From an uncultured Clostridia bacterium (GTDB lineage Bacteria; Bacillota; Clostridia; Oscillospirales; Acutalibacteraceae), in assembly GCA_946407465.1 (NCBI GenBank), contig CAMJOD010000008.1, positions 1 to 35,245 on the forward strand: 35,245 nt of DNA. Direction: 5' to 3'. The stretch's first letter is position 1. The number at the start of each line of letters is the position of its first letter. Positions 1 through 8,723 of this stretch are shown here, one piece after another. A program made the translations under genes and the position numbers. The notes beneath the pieces were generated by a model. The model worked only from the letters and a program-made list of their open reading frames with translations. It had not been told where the DNA came from and did no database searches.

Positions 1-141
1 TGCGAAAAATATCCTCGCAAAATATTAGTCTACTTTCTATCAGGAATTAGTATTATTTCTTTGATTATATTTATATCCGCTAAACAATTCAGAAACAACG
101 GGCAGATTTCCCCGAAAAGTGAGATAAGCAACTCTTTTTAA
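1..141 (+). CDS. C-terminal fragment of an unidentified membrane protein
   Basis: The first forward frame is open from the window edge to a TAA at 139-141 and gives 46 residues. About 20 of them (from near residue 8) form a strongly hydrophobic, Ile/Leu/Ser-rich segment that looks like a transmembrane helix. A polar, Asn/Ser/Lys-rich tail follows. The gene would run toward lysA, and the hairpin at 160-192 lies just beyond its stop. The stretch is much more AT-rich than the genes that follow. The start lies outside the window, so the family cannot be named. It could also be non-coding AT-rich DNA that happens to be open. Confidence 0.4.
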   Translation, partial: CEKYPRKILVYFLSGISIISLIIFISAKQFRNNGQISPKSEISNSF

Positions 142-159
142 AAAATGGTTACCGAAAAT

Positions 160-192
160 AAAAAAGCCACCGCACAGAGTTTAATCTGTGCG
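160..192 (-). terminator. Intrinsic terminator after lysA
   Basis: On the minus strand an 8-bp GC-containing stem (arms at 171-178 and 185-192, 6-base loop) can be extended outward by about three more pairs. It is followed, after a 5-base GTGGC segment, by a run of six T (160-165). It ends the lon-engB-lysA transcript and could also serve the convergent gene on the left. Confidence 0.75.
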
Positions 193-219
193 ATGCCTTG
201 ATAATCTTGTCTCCCGATC

Positions 220-264
220 GGCTGTTCATATTATGATTTCAAATCATCCTTATGAGTAACAGCC
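220..264. repeat. Imperfect inverted repeat in the lysA 3' region
   Basis: The outer arms GGCTGTT (220-226) and AACAGCC (258-264) pair perfectly. The inner arms ATGATTT (233-239) and AAATCAT (241-247) form a second palindrome, and CAT/ATG pairs lie between them. The whole can fold as one long interrupted hairpin between the lysA stop and its terminator. Its role is unknown; it could be a 3'-end stability element or a small dispersed repeat. Confidence 0.45.
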
Positions 265-285
265 TTGTGCCTGCCGTTTTTTTGC

Positions 286-1569
286 TTATTCGTTTTTATC
301 CAAATCAAATTCCGAAAAATCGAAGGTCGCAAAATAATCCTTCGGTGTTTCGGCTCTGCGAATCAGCTTGTGAGAGCCGTCCTCGCAGAAAAGCACCTCC
401 GCGCTGCGCAGCTTTCCGTTGTAGTTGTAGCCCATGGAAAAGCCGTGTGCGCCGGCGTCATGAATGTAGATGATGTCGCCGCGGTCAATCTTTGGGAGCA
501 TACGGTCGATGGCAAACTTGTCGTTATTCTCGCATAGGCCGCCGGTCACATCATAGAGGTGGTCGCAGGGCGCGTCCTCCTTGCCGAGCACCGTGATGTG
601 GTGATAGGAGCCGTACATTGCCGGACGCATGAGGTTTGCGGCGCAGGCGTCCAGACCGATATAGTCCTTGTAGATATGCTTTTCGTGAATCGCTGTGGCG
701 ACCAACGCACCGAACGGCGCAAGCATGTATCTGCCCAGCTCGGTATAAATCGCCACATCATCCATACCGGCAGGCACCAGAATTTCTTCAAACTTTTTGC
801 GGACGCCCTCGCCGATAACGGCGATGTCATTGGGCGTGTCCTCGGGCTTATAGGGAACGCCCACACCGCCGGACAGATTGATAAATTTGATATGTACGCC
901 GGTTTTGTCGCGCAGGCGCACTGCCAGCTTGAACAGAATCGACGCAAGCTCGGGATAATACTCATTGGAAACTGTGTTGGAGGCGAGAAACGCGTGAATA
1001 CCAAATTCCTCCGCGCCTGCCGCCTTCAGCTCGACAAAAGCCTTTTCCATCTGTTCCTCGGTCATGCCGTATTTGGATTCGCCGGGATTGTCCATGACCT
1101 GCACCTTGTCCTCGCTTTCGCCCAGCTTGAACACGCCGCCGGGATTGTAGCGGCAGCAGATGGTTTTGGGAACGCCGCAAACCTGCTTGATGAACGCCAC
1201 ATGTGTGTAGTCATCGAGGTTAATGTTCGCGCCGAGGTCATATGCCTTTTGCATATCCTCCGCAGGCGTGACATTGGAGCTGAACATGATGTCGGTGCCG
1301 GTGATGCCGCACGCCTCGCAGAGCATCAGCTCGGTGTAGGACGAGCAGTCCATGCCGCAGCCTTCCTCCTGCAAAATCTTCATCAGATAGGGATTCGGCG
1401 TTGCCTTGACGGCAAAATACTCCTTGTAACCCTTGTTCCAGCTAAACGCCGCGTTGAGCGCACGGGCGTTTTCCCTGATACCTTTTTCGTCATAAACATG
1501 GAACGGCGTGGGAATATCTCTGATGATATTCTGCGCCTGTTCCAACGTCAGAAACGGCTTTTTTTCCAC
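286..1569 (-). CDS. lysA: Diaminopimelate decarboxylase (PLP-dependent, fold III)
   Basis: This 427-residue protein is predicted to decarboxylate meso-diaminopimelate to lysine, the last step of lysine synthesis. The N-terminal alanine-racemase-like barrel carries the PLP lysine in FAVKATPNP (Lys55). A glycine-rich phosphate-binding segment (NLSGGVGVPY) and a late motif ELGRYMLAPFG follow. A Cys-Glu pair in GGLCENNDKF matches the position of the active-site cysteine of the family. The segment GLDACAANLMRP replaces the more usual DAGMNDLIRP, so this is a divergent branch; another carboxylate decarboxylase of the same fold is possible. The ATG lies 2 bases after the engB stop, so it is the last gene of the lon-engB-lysA unit. 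Confidence 0.85.
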   Translation of the reverse strand: MEKKPFLTLEQAQNIIRDIPTPFHVYDEKGIRENARALNAAFSWNKGYKEYFAVKATPNPYLMKILQEEGCGMDCSSYTELMLCEACGITGTDIMFSSNVTPAEDMQKAYDLGANINLDDYTHVAFIKQVCGVPKTICCRYNPGGVFKLGESEDKVQVMDNPGESKYGMTEEQMEKAFVELKAAGAEEFGIHAFLASNTVSNEYYPELASILFKLAVRLRDKTGVHIKFINLSGGVGVPYKPEDTPNDIAVIGEGVRKKFEEILVPAGMDDVAIYTELGRYMLAPFGALVATAIHEKHIYKDYIGLDACAANLMRPAMYGSYHHITVLGKEDAPCDHLYDVTGGLCENNDKFAIDRMLPKIDRGDIIYIHDAGAHGFSMGYNYNGKLRSAEVLFCEDGSHKLIRRAETPKDYFATFDFSEFDLDKNE

Positions 1570-1571
1570 TG

Positions 1572-2162
1572 TTATTCCTCCTCGGTGATATATTCTTCTA
1601 TTACCTCTTTCATTTCGTCAACGCCGGTTCCGTCAACTGCGGAAAACGGAATGAGCTGAACGCCCTCGTAATCCTGCAATTCGTCGATAACCTCGTCGAT
1701 GCGCTTTTCATAAGCGGATTTTTTGAGCTTGTCCTTCTTGGTGAGCGCAATCACAAAGGGCGCGTTGCTGTTGTACAAAAAACTGAGCATGTCGTAATCG
1801 TCCTTGGTGGGCTTGTGACGAATGTCGATAATCTGTACAATCAGCCTGATGTTGCGTTCGGCGGAAAGATAGCCCTCCACCAACCTTGCCCAACGCTCCT
1901 TTTCCGCCTTGGAAACCTTGGCGTAGCCGTAGCCCGGCAGGTCAACCAAACGAAATTCCTTTAGCCGGTAGAAATTGATCGTCACGGTTTTTCCGGGCTG
2001 TGCGCTGACTCTGGCGAGCGCCTTGCGCTGCACCAGCTTGTTTATCAATGAGGATTTGCCAACATTGGAATGTCCCGAAAAGACAATCTCCGGCAGGTCG
2101 GACGGCGGAAGCTGTCCGGCGTTGCCCGCGGCAAACTCAAAGCTTACTTCATTAAAATTCAT
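1572..2162 (-). CDS. engB: Ribosome biogenesis GTP-binding protein EngB/YsxC
   Basis: This 196-residue GTPase of the TrmE-Era-EngA-EngB superfamily acts in assembly of the large ribosomal subunit. The G1 P-loop GHSNVGKS is at residues 30-37, G3 DLPG is at 74-77 within the family signature DLPGYGYAKV, and G4 appears as TKKDK. Length and order of motifs are normal for the family. It starts 9 bases after lon with a GAGGG ribosome binding site. The lon-engB order is the same as lonA-ysxC in Bacillus subtilis, which supports the assignment and suggests co-transcription. Confidence 0.95.
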   Translation of the reverse strand: MNFNEVSFEFAAGNAGQLPPSDLPEIVFSGHSNVGKSSLINKLVQRKALARVSAQPGKTVTINFYRLKEFRLVDLPGYGYAKVSKAEKERWARLVEGYLSAERNIRLIVQIIDIRHKPTKDDYDMLSFLYNSNAPFVIALTKKDKLKKSAYEKRIDEVIDELQDYEGVQLIPFSAVDGTGVDEMKEVIEEYITEEE

Positions 2163-2171
2163 AGAACCCTC

Positions 2172-4496
2172 TTACTGCGCTGTCGCGCCGGCGATTACAT
2201 CAGTAAAATTCTCCACAGGAACAAAGTGAACCTTTTCCCTGACCGCATTGTCAAACTCGCTGATGTCGCGCTCGTTCTGCTTGGGAATGAATACCGTGTC
2301 GATGCCGTATTTGTACGCCGCCATGCTCTTTTCTTTCAGACCGCCGATTGCCAGCACCTTGCCGCGCAGCGTGATTTCGCCGGTCATGGCGACGTCGTGG
2401 CGCACGGGCTTGTCCGCGAGTGCCGAATAGATGGCGGTAGCCATGGTGATGCCTGCCGAGGGACCGTCCTTCGGCACCGCACCCTCCGGCGCGTGAATGT
2501 GAATATCCTTTGTCTTGTAAAAATCACTGTCGATGCCGAGCAGTTGGGCGTGACTGCGGATGCAGGTGATGGCTGCCTTGGCGGACTCCTGCATCACGTC
2601 GCCCAGCGAGCCGGTCAGCACAATCTTGCCGGTGCCGTCCATAACGGCGACCTCAATCGGCAGCAGCTCACCGCCGACAGACGTCCACGCAAGCCCGTTG
2701 ACAACGCCGACTTCATCTTTTTTGGAGACCTGATCGGGCAGGAATTTCTTTTTGCCGAGCAGCTCCTCAACGGCTTTTTCGTCGATTCGAAAGGTCTCCG
2801 CCTCGCCGTCGAGCTTTTTGACGGCGCACTTGCGCAAAAGCGAAGCGATTTCACGCTCTAATGTGCGCACACCGGATTCGCGCGTATAGTAATCAATCAG
2901 GGCGTAAATTGCCTTTTGTGTAAATTTTATTTCTTTTGAAGAAAAACCGCACAAATCAAGCTGCTTGGGAATCAAGTGCTTTTTGGCGATGTGGAACTTT
3001 TCCTCACGCGTGTAGCTGCTCAGCTCGATAATCTCCATACGATCGCGCAGCGGCGCCGGAATCATGCCCAAATCGTTGGCGGTGGTGATGAACATCACGT
3101 TGGACAAATCAAACGGCACGTCTATGTAATGATCGACGAACTTGTTGTTTTGCTCGATGTCGAGCACCTCGAGCAGCGCCGAGGTCGGGTCGCCCTTGTA
3201 GTCGGAGGCAAGCTTGTCGATTTCATCGAGAATGAGCAGCGGATTGTTGCTGCCGGCGTTCTGTACCGCCGCCATGATTCTGCCGGGCATGGAGCCGAGA
3301 TAGGTGCGGCGGTGTCCGCGGATTTCCGCCTCGTCCTTGACGCCGCCGAGGGCAATGCGCTGGCTGTTTCTGCCGATTGCTTTGGCGATGGACTGCGCAA
3401 TGGAGGTCTTGCCCACGCCGGGCGGTCCCACAAAGCAGAGCACCTGTCCCTTTTGCTTATCGCTGAGCTTGCGCACGGCGAGCTGCTCGATAATTCTGTC
3501 CTTGATTTTTTCCAAGCCGAAATGGCTCTTGTCCAGCTCGCGGCGAATTTTGGAGAGGACAATCTTATCCTCGGTGGCGGTGTGCCACGGCAGCTCCAAA
3601 ACGGTATCGAGATAGGTGCGGATAACCGAAGCCTCCTGACTGCCAAAGGGCATTTTCATCAGCTTGCGACATTCCTTCATCAGCGTTTCGGTTGTCTTTT
3701 CTTCGAGCTCAAGCTTCTCAATCTGATCGGCATAATCCTCCGCGTCGGCGGACGGGTCGTCCTCCTCGCCGAGCTGCTCCTCTATGGCACGCTTTTGCTC
3801 ACGCAGAAAGTAGAGCTGCTGGCTCTCGTCAATGCGGCTCTTGGCTTTGATTTCGATTTCGCGCTCGAGCTTGCTGATATAGGTTTCGTCCACCAGCACG
3901 TCGAGGACAGTGTTCAGCCGCTCAAACGGGTCAAAAATTTCGAGAATGCTCTGCTTGGTCTGATAGTCAAGATACATGGTGGACGCGATGTAGTCCGCCA
4001 GCTCGCCCGGGTATTTGCAAAGCGCCACCTTGAAGATAATGTCCGGCGGCATTTTGGGCGTTACTTCCAAATATTTTTCAAACTGATTCTTGACTGAGCG
4101 GATCAACGCGATGTCGGCAGCGGTCAGCGGCATTTTTTGCTCGGCGACCGGCGCGACCTCCGCCAGCATATGCTTGGGATCAAAGACGGGGGATACCGCC
4201 TTGGCGCGGTATTTTCCTTCCAAAACCACGCGCGTCACGTCGTCGGGCTGTATGAGCACCTGCACGATCTTTGCCACCACGCCGATGCTGTACAGATCGA
4301 TCAGCTTGGGGTCGTTGACAACAGGGTCCTTTTGCGAGGCGAGAAAAATCAGCTGATCCTCGCGCATTGCCTTGTTGATGGCGGCTATGCTCTGCTTCCT
4401 GCCGACGTCAAAATGAATGACCGCCTTTGGAAACACAACCATACCGCGCAGCGGCAGCACCGGAAGCGTCAGTGTGTTGTTTTCGTAACCTTCCAT
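2172..4496 (-). CDS. lon: ATP-dependent protease Lon (LonA type)
   Basis: This 774-residue cytoplasmic AAA+ protease degrades misfolded and selected regulatory proteins. The N-terminal LON substrate-binding domain begins with LPVLPLRGMVVFP. A coiled-coil-rich middle follows, then the AAA+ module with Walker A GPPGVGKT. The C-terminal protease domain has the catalytic Ser in KDGPSAG (about residue 680) and the catalytic Lys in GGLKEK (about 721-723). A GTG and an ATG lie 15-18 bases upstream in frame. I chose the ATG at 4496 because AAAGGA sits 6 bases ahead of it and the product then starts like other Lon proteins. It lies after the clpX terminator and heads lon-engB-lysA. Confidence 0.95.
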   Translation of the reverse strand: MEGYENNTLTLPVLPLRGMVVFPKAVIHFDVGRKQSIAAINKAMREDQLIFLASQKDPVVNDPKLIDLYSIGVVAKIVQVLIQPDDVTRVVLEGKYRAKAVSPVFDPKHMLAEVAPVAEQKMPLTAADIALIRSVKNQFEKYLEVTPKMPPDIIFKVALCKYPGELADYIASTMYLDYQTKQSILEIFDPFERLNTVLDVLVDETYISKLEREIEIKAKSRIDESQQLYFLREQKRAIEEQLGEEDDPSADAEDYADQIEKLELEEKTTETLMKECRKLMKMPFGSQEASVIRTYLDTVLELPWHTATEDKIVLSKIRRELDKSHFGLEKIKDRIIEQLAVRKLSDKQKGQVLCFVGPPGVGKTSIAQSIAKAIGRNSQRIALGGVKDEAEIRGHRRTYLGSMPGRIMAAVQNAGSNNPLLILDEIDKLASDYKGDPTSALLEVLDIEQNNKFVDHYIDVPFDLSNVMFITTANDLGMIPAPLRDRMEIIELSSYTREEKFHIAKKHLIPKQLDLCGFSSKEIKFTQKAIYALIDYYTRESGVRTLEREIASLLRKCAVKKLDGEAETFRIDEKAVEELLGKKKFLPDQVSKKDEVGVVNGLAWTSVGGELLPIEVAVMDGTGKIVLTGSLGDVMQESAKAAITCIRSHAQLLGIDSDFYKTKDIHIHAPEGAVPKDGPSAGITMATAIYSALADKPVRHDVAMTGEITLRGKVLAIGGLKEKSMAAYKYGIDTVFIPKQNERDISEFDNAVREKVHFVPVENFTDVIAGATAQ

Positions 4497-4514
4497 TCTT
4501 TTTCCTTTCATCAC

Positions 4515-4605
4515 TTCTATATCAATATAATTCTATAATACTGTAAAATTCTGCCTAATACTCTAAAAATATCGCGTTATTTTGCTGTAATCTTAAACGA
4601 AAAGT
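4515..4605. other. AT-rich intergenic region upstream of lon
   Basis: This stretch is very AT-rich and contains several TATTAT/TATAGA/TATATT-like hexamers, but I cannot find a -35 box at proper distance from any of them. No CtsR-type direct repeat (GGTCAAA heptads) and no long CIRCE-type inverted repeat is visible. If lon has its own promoter it lies here but is not consensus-like. Confidence 0.35.
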
Positions 4606-4649
4606 GGGCAATACCGCGGCGAAGGCTTGCGCCTGTTGCGGTATCGCCC
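4606..4649 (-). terminator. Intrinsic terminator after clpX
   Basis: On the minus strand the outer stem GGGCGATACCGC / GCGGTATTGCCC (12 positions including one G-T wobble) encloses a second small stem AGGC-GCAA-GCCT. Downstream is ACTTTTCGTTT, a modest T-rich tract. It separates tig-clpP-clpX from lon. Confidence 0.7.
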
Positions 4650-4698
4650 GATAAGCAGTAGACTATGTTACCGCTTGCTATTCTGTTATGATGCGCAT

Positions 4699-6030
4699 TT
4701 ACGAAGCAGAGCTGCGCTTGGAGCGCTTGCCGTGTTCCTTTTTGGGAAGCTTTACCGAAAAGGACAGCTTTTCTTTTCTGCGTGTAATCTGCGGCGGTGC
4801 GCCGTCGGTGACAGCTTCCTTGGTGATAATAATCTTTTCGATGGAAGTGTCGGACGGTGTTTCATACATCAGCGAGAGCAAAATGCCTTCCATGATGCCG
4901 CGCAGACCTCTTGCGCCGGTGCGCTGCTCCTGTGCCTGTTCGGCGATGGCGCGCAGCGCGTCGTCCTCAAAATACAGCTCCACATCATCCAGCTCAAACA
5001 GTCGTTTATACTGTGCAACGATAGAATTTTTGGGAACGGTGAGAATCTTGATCAAGGCGTCGGTGTCGAGTCCGCTGAGCGCGGTGATAACGGGCAGTCT
5101 GCCAATCAATTCGGGAATAATGCCGTATTTTACCAAATCGTGCGCAGTGACGTCCTTCATCCAATCGGTGGAGTCGAGCTGCACCTTGGACTGAATTGTG
5201 GATTCAAAGCCGATAACGGAGTTGCCCTTGCGCTTTTCGACAATCTTTTCAAGACCATCAAAGGCACCGCCGCAGATAAAGAGGATGTTTTTGGTGTCTA
5301 TCTGCAAAAACTCCTGCTGTGGATGCTTTCTGCCGCCCTGCGGAGGCACATTGGCAACGGTTCCTTCCACGATTTTCAGCAAAGCCTGCTGCACACCCTC
5401 GCCGCTGACGTCGCGCGTGATGGAGGGATTCTCCGATTTGCGGGCGATTTTGTCGATTTCGTCGATATAGATAATGCCGCGCTGGGCGCGATCAATGTCG
5501 TAGTCGGCAGCCTGAATCAGCTTGAGCAGAATATTCTCGACGTCCTCACCGACGTAGCCTGCCTCGGTGAGCGTGGTGGCATCCGCAATGGCAAACGGCA
5601 CATCAAGCGCCTTTGCCAGTGTCTGCGCAAGCAGCGTCTTGCCCACGCCGGTGGGTCCCAAAAGCAACACGTTGCTCTTGGCAAAATCGACGGTTTCGTC
5701 CTGCGCGAACGCGCGCTTGTAGTGGTTATAGACCGCTACGCTCAGCGTCACCTTGGCTTTTTCCTGTCCAATCACATACTCGTCGAGGATAGCCTTGATT
5801 TCCTTTGGCTTCAAAAGCTCGGCAAGTGATGCGTCGGGATCACGCGGCGCCGACGGCGGTGCACCTGCGCTGCTGCGTTCCAGCTCTCCGGACTGCTCCA
5901 AAATATTCATGCACAAATCCACACAGCGGTCGCAAATATAGGCGCCGTTGCCCTGAATCATGCGCAGAACCAGCTCCTGCGGCTTGCCGCAAAATGAACA
6001 GTATATCTCCTTGTCGTTTTTATTAGCCAT
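4699..6030 (-). CDS. clpX: ATP-dependent Clp protease ATP-binding subunit ClpX
   Basis: This 443-residue AAA+ unfoldase delivers substrates to the ClpP chamber. The N-terminal zinc-binding dimerisation domain has four cysteines (11, 14, 33, 36). The AAA+ core shows Walker A GPTGVGKT, the pore loop GYVG, and Walker B in [11 protein letters not shown]. The ClpP-docking IGF loop is present in NSVIGFEST, so it should dock on the ClpP encoded just upstream. The C-terminus is basic and Ser-rich. It starts 14 bases after the clpP stop with an AGGGAC ribosome binding site and is the last gene before a terminator. Confidence 0.97.
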   Translation of the reverse strand: MANKNDKEIYCSFCGKPQELVLRMIQGNGAYICDRCVDLCMNILEQSGELERSSAGAPPSAPRDPDASLAELLKPKEIKAILDEYVIGQEKAKVTLSVAVYNHYKRAFAQDETVDFAKSNVLLLGPTGVGKTLLAQTLAKALDVPFAIADATTLTEAGYVGEDVENILLKLIQAADYDIDRAQRGIIYIDEIDKIARKSENPSITRDVSGEGVQQALLKIVEGTVANVPPQGGRKHPQQEFLQIDTKNILFICGGAFDGLEKIVEKRKGNSVIGFESTIQSKVQLDSTDWMKDVTAHDLVKYGIIPELIGRLPVITALSGLDTDALIKILTVPKNSIVAQYKRLFELDDVELYFEDDALRAIAEQAQEQRTGARGLRGIMEGILLSLMYETPSDTSIEKIIITKEAVTDGAPPQITRRKEKLSFSVKLPKKEHGKRSKRSSAS

Positions 6031-6044
6031 GCGTGTCCCTCGCC

Positions 6045-6626
6045 TTATCTTTTGTCAATCACCTTGTCGATCAAGCCGTATTCCAACGCCTGCTGTGCGG
6101 TCATAAAATTGTCGCGCTCGGTATCATTTTTGATAATATCGAGAGGCTTGCCTGTGTTTTCGGACAGGATTTTGTTGAGTCGGGCTTTGATGTCGAGCAT
6201 ATAGCGGGTGTGGATTTCCATGTCAGTTGCCTGACCCTTGTAGCCGCCGAGCGGCTGGTGAATCATGATGGTGCTGTTGGGCAGCGCGATACGCTTGCCC
6301 TTGGCGCCTGCCGCAAGCAGGAACGCGCCCATGCTCGCCGCCATGCCCATACAGATGGTAGAAACGTCACATTTAATATACTGCATGGTGTCGTAGATGG
6401 CAAAGCCATCGGTCACGCTGCCGCCGGGGCTGTTGATATAGAGGCTGATATCCTTGGTGGGATCCTGGCTTTCGAGATACAAAAGCTGTGCCACAACAAC
6501 ACTGGCGCTCGCGGAATTGACTTCTTCGTTGAGCATAACAATTCTGTCGTTTAACAGACGCGAATAGATGTCATAGGAACGTTCACCGCGGTTGGTTTGT
6601 TCCACTACATATGGTACCAATGCCAT
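6045..6626 (-). CDS. clpP: ATP-dependent Clp protease proteolytic subunit ClpP
   Basis: This 193-residue serine peptidase (family S14) forms the two-ring degradation chamber used by ClpX. The catalytic triad is visible as Ser98 (GMAASMG), His123 (IMIHQPLGG) and Asp172 (TERDNF), at the canonical spacing. A TTG nine bases upstream is in frame but lies 2 bases from the AGAAAGG ribosome binding site. The ATG at 6626 has an 11-base spacing and gives the normal N-terminus [11 protein letters not shown]. The gap of 52 bases to tig holds no terminator, so co-expression from the tig promoter is likely. Confidence 0.97.
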   Translation of the reverse strand: MALVPYVVEQTNRGERSYDIYSRLLNDRIVMLNEEVNSASASVVVAQLLYLESQDPTKDISLYINSPGGSVTDGFAIYDTMQYIKCDVSTICMGMAASMGAFLLAAGAKGKRIALPNSTIMIHQPLGGYKGQATDMEIHTRYMLDIKARLNKILSENTGKPLDIIKNDTERDNFMTAQQALEYGLIDKVIDKR

Positions 6627-6678
6627 AGCTATCAAGACCTTTCTGTTTAGTAGTTTGCAAATTATTGTTGATTATTCA

Positions 6679-7959
6679 TTATTTGATAACAGCGCTAGCC
6701 TTTACCAAATCGAGCGCCTTCTGCACTCTGACATCCTCGCTCAGCGAATCTGCCGGAATCGCAACCTTGACCTTGTCAACGTCCATCTTGTAGGTTTCAG
6801 CCAGCTTGCCGTACTCTTCGTCGAGGTCAGCCTCGGTCACTTCGATGTTCTCTTTCTTGGCGATGGTCTCGAGTGCCAGTCTGAGCTTGACTCTCTTTTC
6901 GGCGTCGGTTCTGTACATGCCCTTGAGCGCGTTGATGTCCATGCCCATATAGCGCATATAGGTATCCATATCAAGACCCTGCGAACGCAGACGGCTCTCG
7001 AAATCTCTGATCATATCGTTGGTCTGGTTCTCATACATTGCCTCGGGAATCTCGCCCTGAACCAGCTCCATCAGCTTCTCGGCAATCTTGTCGTCAACGT
7101 CCTTTTCAGCCTCGTCAACCAGACGCTTGCCGACGGTTTCTCTCAGCTCTTCCTTGTATTCTTCAAGGGTCTCCTTGTCGGAAACATCCTGAACAAACTC
7201 ATCGTCTACCTCGGGCAGCTCCTTAGTTTTAATCTCGTGGAGCACAATCTTGAACTCGGCTTCCTTGCCCTGCAGCTCCTCCGCCTGATATTCCTCGGGG
7301 AATGTCACGAAGATGGAGAACTCCTCGCCTGCCTTGTGACCGACAATCTGCTCCTCAAAGCCGGGAATGAAGTTGCCGGAGCCGAGAGAGAGGTTGTAGC
7401 CCTCGGACTTGCCGCCCTCAAAGGCTTCGCCGTCCACAAAGCCCTCAAAGTCGATGACAGCGGTGTCGCCGTTCTCGGCAGCTCTGTCCTCAACGGTGAC
7501 GAGTCTGGAATTTCTCTCGCGAACCTGCTCGATTTCCTTGTCAATCAGCTCATCGGTGACTTCGGTGGACTTCTTCTCAATCTCGATGCCCTTGTAGCCG
7601 TCAATCTCCATCTCGGGCTCGACGATAACCTTCGCCTTAAAGGTGAAGCCCTCGGCGCTCGCCTCGATTGCCTCGAGCGATTCTACCGCGACAATCTTGA
7701 CGCCTGCTTCCTCAGCCGCAGCATAGAGCGCTTCGGGATAGCAGTCCTGCATGGCGTCGTCATAGAACACCTCGGTGCCGTACATCTTCTCAATGATTCT
7801 GCGCGGCGCCTTGCCCTTGCGGAAGCCCTGGATGTTGATCTTCTTTACTTCTCTTTTATATACTTTATTGATTGCTTTTTCAAAGGTTTCGCCGTCAACG
7901 CTGACGACCAGCTCATAAGCGTTTGCTTCTTCTTTCTTTGTACATTCTTTCAGTGCCAT
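6679..7959 (-). CDS. tig: Trigger factor, ribosome-associated chaperone and prolyl isomerase
   Basis: This 426-residue protein binds the ribosome near the exit tunnel and shields nascent chains. The N-terminal ribosome-docking signature GFRKGKAP is at residues 45-52. A central FKBP-type isomerase domain follows (ENGDTAVIDFEGFVDGEAF onward), then a long helical C-terminal chaperone domain. Upstream in-frame codons exist, but the ATG at 7959 has GGAGG 8 bases ahead and gives the standard start MALKECTKK. It heads tig-clpP-clpX. The same cluster in Bacillus subtilis is tig-clpX-lon, without clpP. Confidence 0.96.
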   Translation of the reverse strand: MALKECTKKEEANAYELVVSVDGETFEKAINKVYKREVKKINIQGFRKGKAPRRIIEKMYGTEVFYDDAMQDCYPEALYAAAEEAGVKIVAVESLEAIEASAEGFTFKAKVIVEPEMEIDGYKGIEIEKKSTEVTDELIDKEIEQVRERNSRLVTVEDRAAENGDTAVIDFEGFVDGEAFEGGKSEGYNLSLGSGNFIPGFEEQIVGHKAGEEFSIFVTFPEEYQAEELQGKEAEFKIVLHEIKTKELPEVDDEFVQDVSDKETLEEYKEELRETVGKRLVDEAEKDVDDKIAEKLMELVQGEIPEAMYENQTNDMIRDFESRLRSQGLDMDTYMRYMGMDINALKGMYRTDAEKRVKLRLALETIAKKENIEVTEADLDEEYGKLAETYKMDVDKVKVAIPADSLSEDVRVQKALDLVKASAVIK

Positions 7960-7990
7960 TGGTTTTTCCTCCATTTTTAGTGATCGCTTT

Positions 7991-8019
7991 ATTGTAACAC
8001 ATAATTGTGACGAAATCAA
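7991..8019 (-). promoter_or_regulatory. Sigma-A-type promoter of tig-clpP-clpX
   Basis: On the minus strand, -35 TTGATT (8014-8019) and -10 TACAAT (7991-7996) are separated by exactly 17 bases. A TG dinucleotide one base ahead of the -10 makes it an extended -10 promoter. It sits in the gap between the metallophosphoesterase stop and tig. No heat-shock operator is visible next to it. Confidence 0.8.
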
Positions 8020-8033
8020 GATAAAAACTGCGA

Positions 8034-8723
8034 TTATCTGACCAAAACAGGCATAAATCCCACTTTGTCACACGAAATCAGACGAAAATCGACGCCCTTG
8101 TAGTCGCCCTCCCACGCCAGGCGGAAGTTCTTTTTGCCGTGGATGTGTCCGTAATAGCATTTTTTGATTCCGTAGGACAGCAGCACGTCCATGATTTCGG
8201 GACATTCGACGCCTCTGTAGTAGGGCGGATAGTGCAAAAATACCACCGGCTCGCCGCCGCACTTTTTGGCTTCCTCCAGCGAGAGCCGGAGCCTGCCGAC
8301 CTCGCGGTTGAGCACCTTGACGTCCTCGGGCGTGTCGTTTTCCAAAAACCAGCCGCGCGTGCCGCAGACGGCGTAGTCCCCCACACGGTAGGCGTTATTG
8401 AATAATATCTGCATGGAAGCGAGATGATGCTCCTGCAAAAACATGTCTGTCTTGCGCTTGGTCGACCACCAGTAGTCGTGGTTGCCCTTGAGCAAAAGCT
8501 TTTTGCCGGGCAGACTGTCGATAAATCGAAAGTCGGTGAGCGTCTCCTCGAGCTTCATTGCCCAGGAGATGTCACCGGCGATCACCACGGTGTCATCCTC
8601 CGTCACCAGCCTGCGCCAATTTTCCTCCAAACGCTGCACATAGTCGTTCCAGCCGGAAAAAACGTCCATCGGCTTATCCTCGCCGAGCGACAGGTGCAGG
8701 TCAGCGATCGCAAAGAGCGACAT
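8034..8723 (-). CDS. Calcineurin-like metallophosphoesterase
   Basis: This 229-residue cytoplasmic protein has the dinuclear metal-site motifs of the calcineurin-like phosphoesterase fold in order. These are ADLHL (Asp8, His10), AGDISW, KGNHDYWW, FLHYPPYY and the C-terminal GHIHGKK. The tryptophan-rich GNHDYWWS and the LHYPPYY segment are typical of a clostridial family whose substrate is not known to me. Its ATG overlaps the thrC stop by one base (TGATG), so it is translationally coupled to threonine synthase. That coupling does not reveal its substrate. It has no signal peptide. Confidence 0.85.
   Translation of the reverse strand: MSLFAIADLHLSLGEDKPMDVFSGWNDYVQRLEENWRRLVTEDDTVVIAGDISWAMKLEETLTDFRFIDSLPGKKLLLKGNHDYWWSTKRKTDMFLQEHHLASMQILFNNAYRVGDYAVCGTRGWFLENDTPEDVKVLNREVGRLRLSLEEAKKCGGEPVVFLHYPPYYRGVECPEIMDVLLSYGIKKCYYGHIHGKKNFRLAWEGDYKGVDFRLISCDKVGFMPVLVR

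Noticed and set aside
150-230. 26-codon minus-strand frame through the lysA terminator
   Set aside because: No ribosome binding site, and it runs through the terminator stem and T-tract.
7960-8033. CtsR or HrcA (CIRCE) heat-shock operator at the tig-clpP promoter
   Set aside because: Neither the GGTCAAA tandem heptads nor the 9-9-9 inverted repeat is present.
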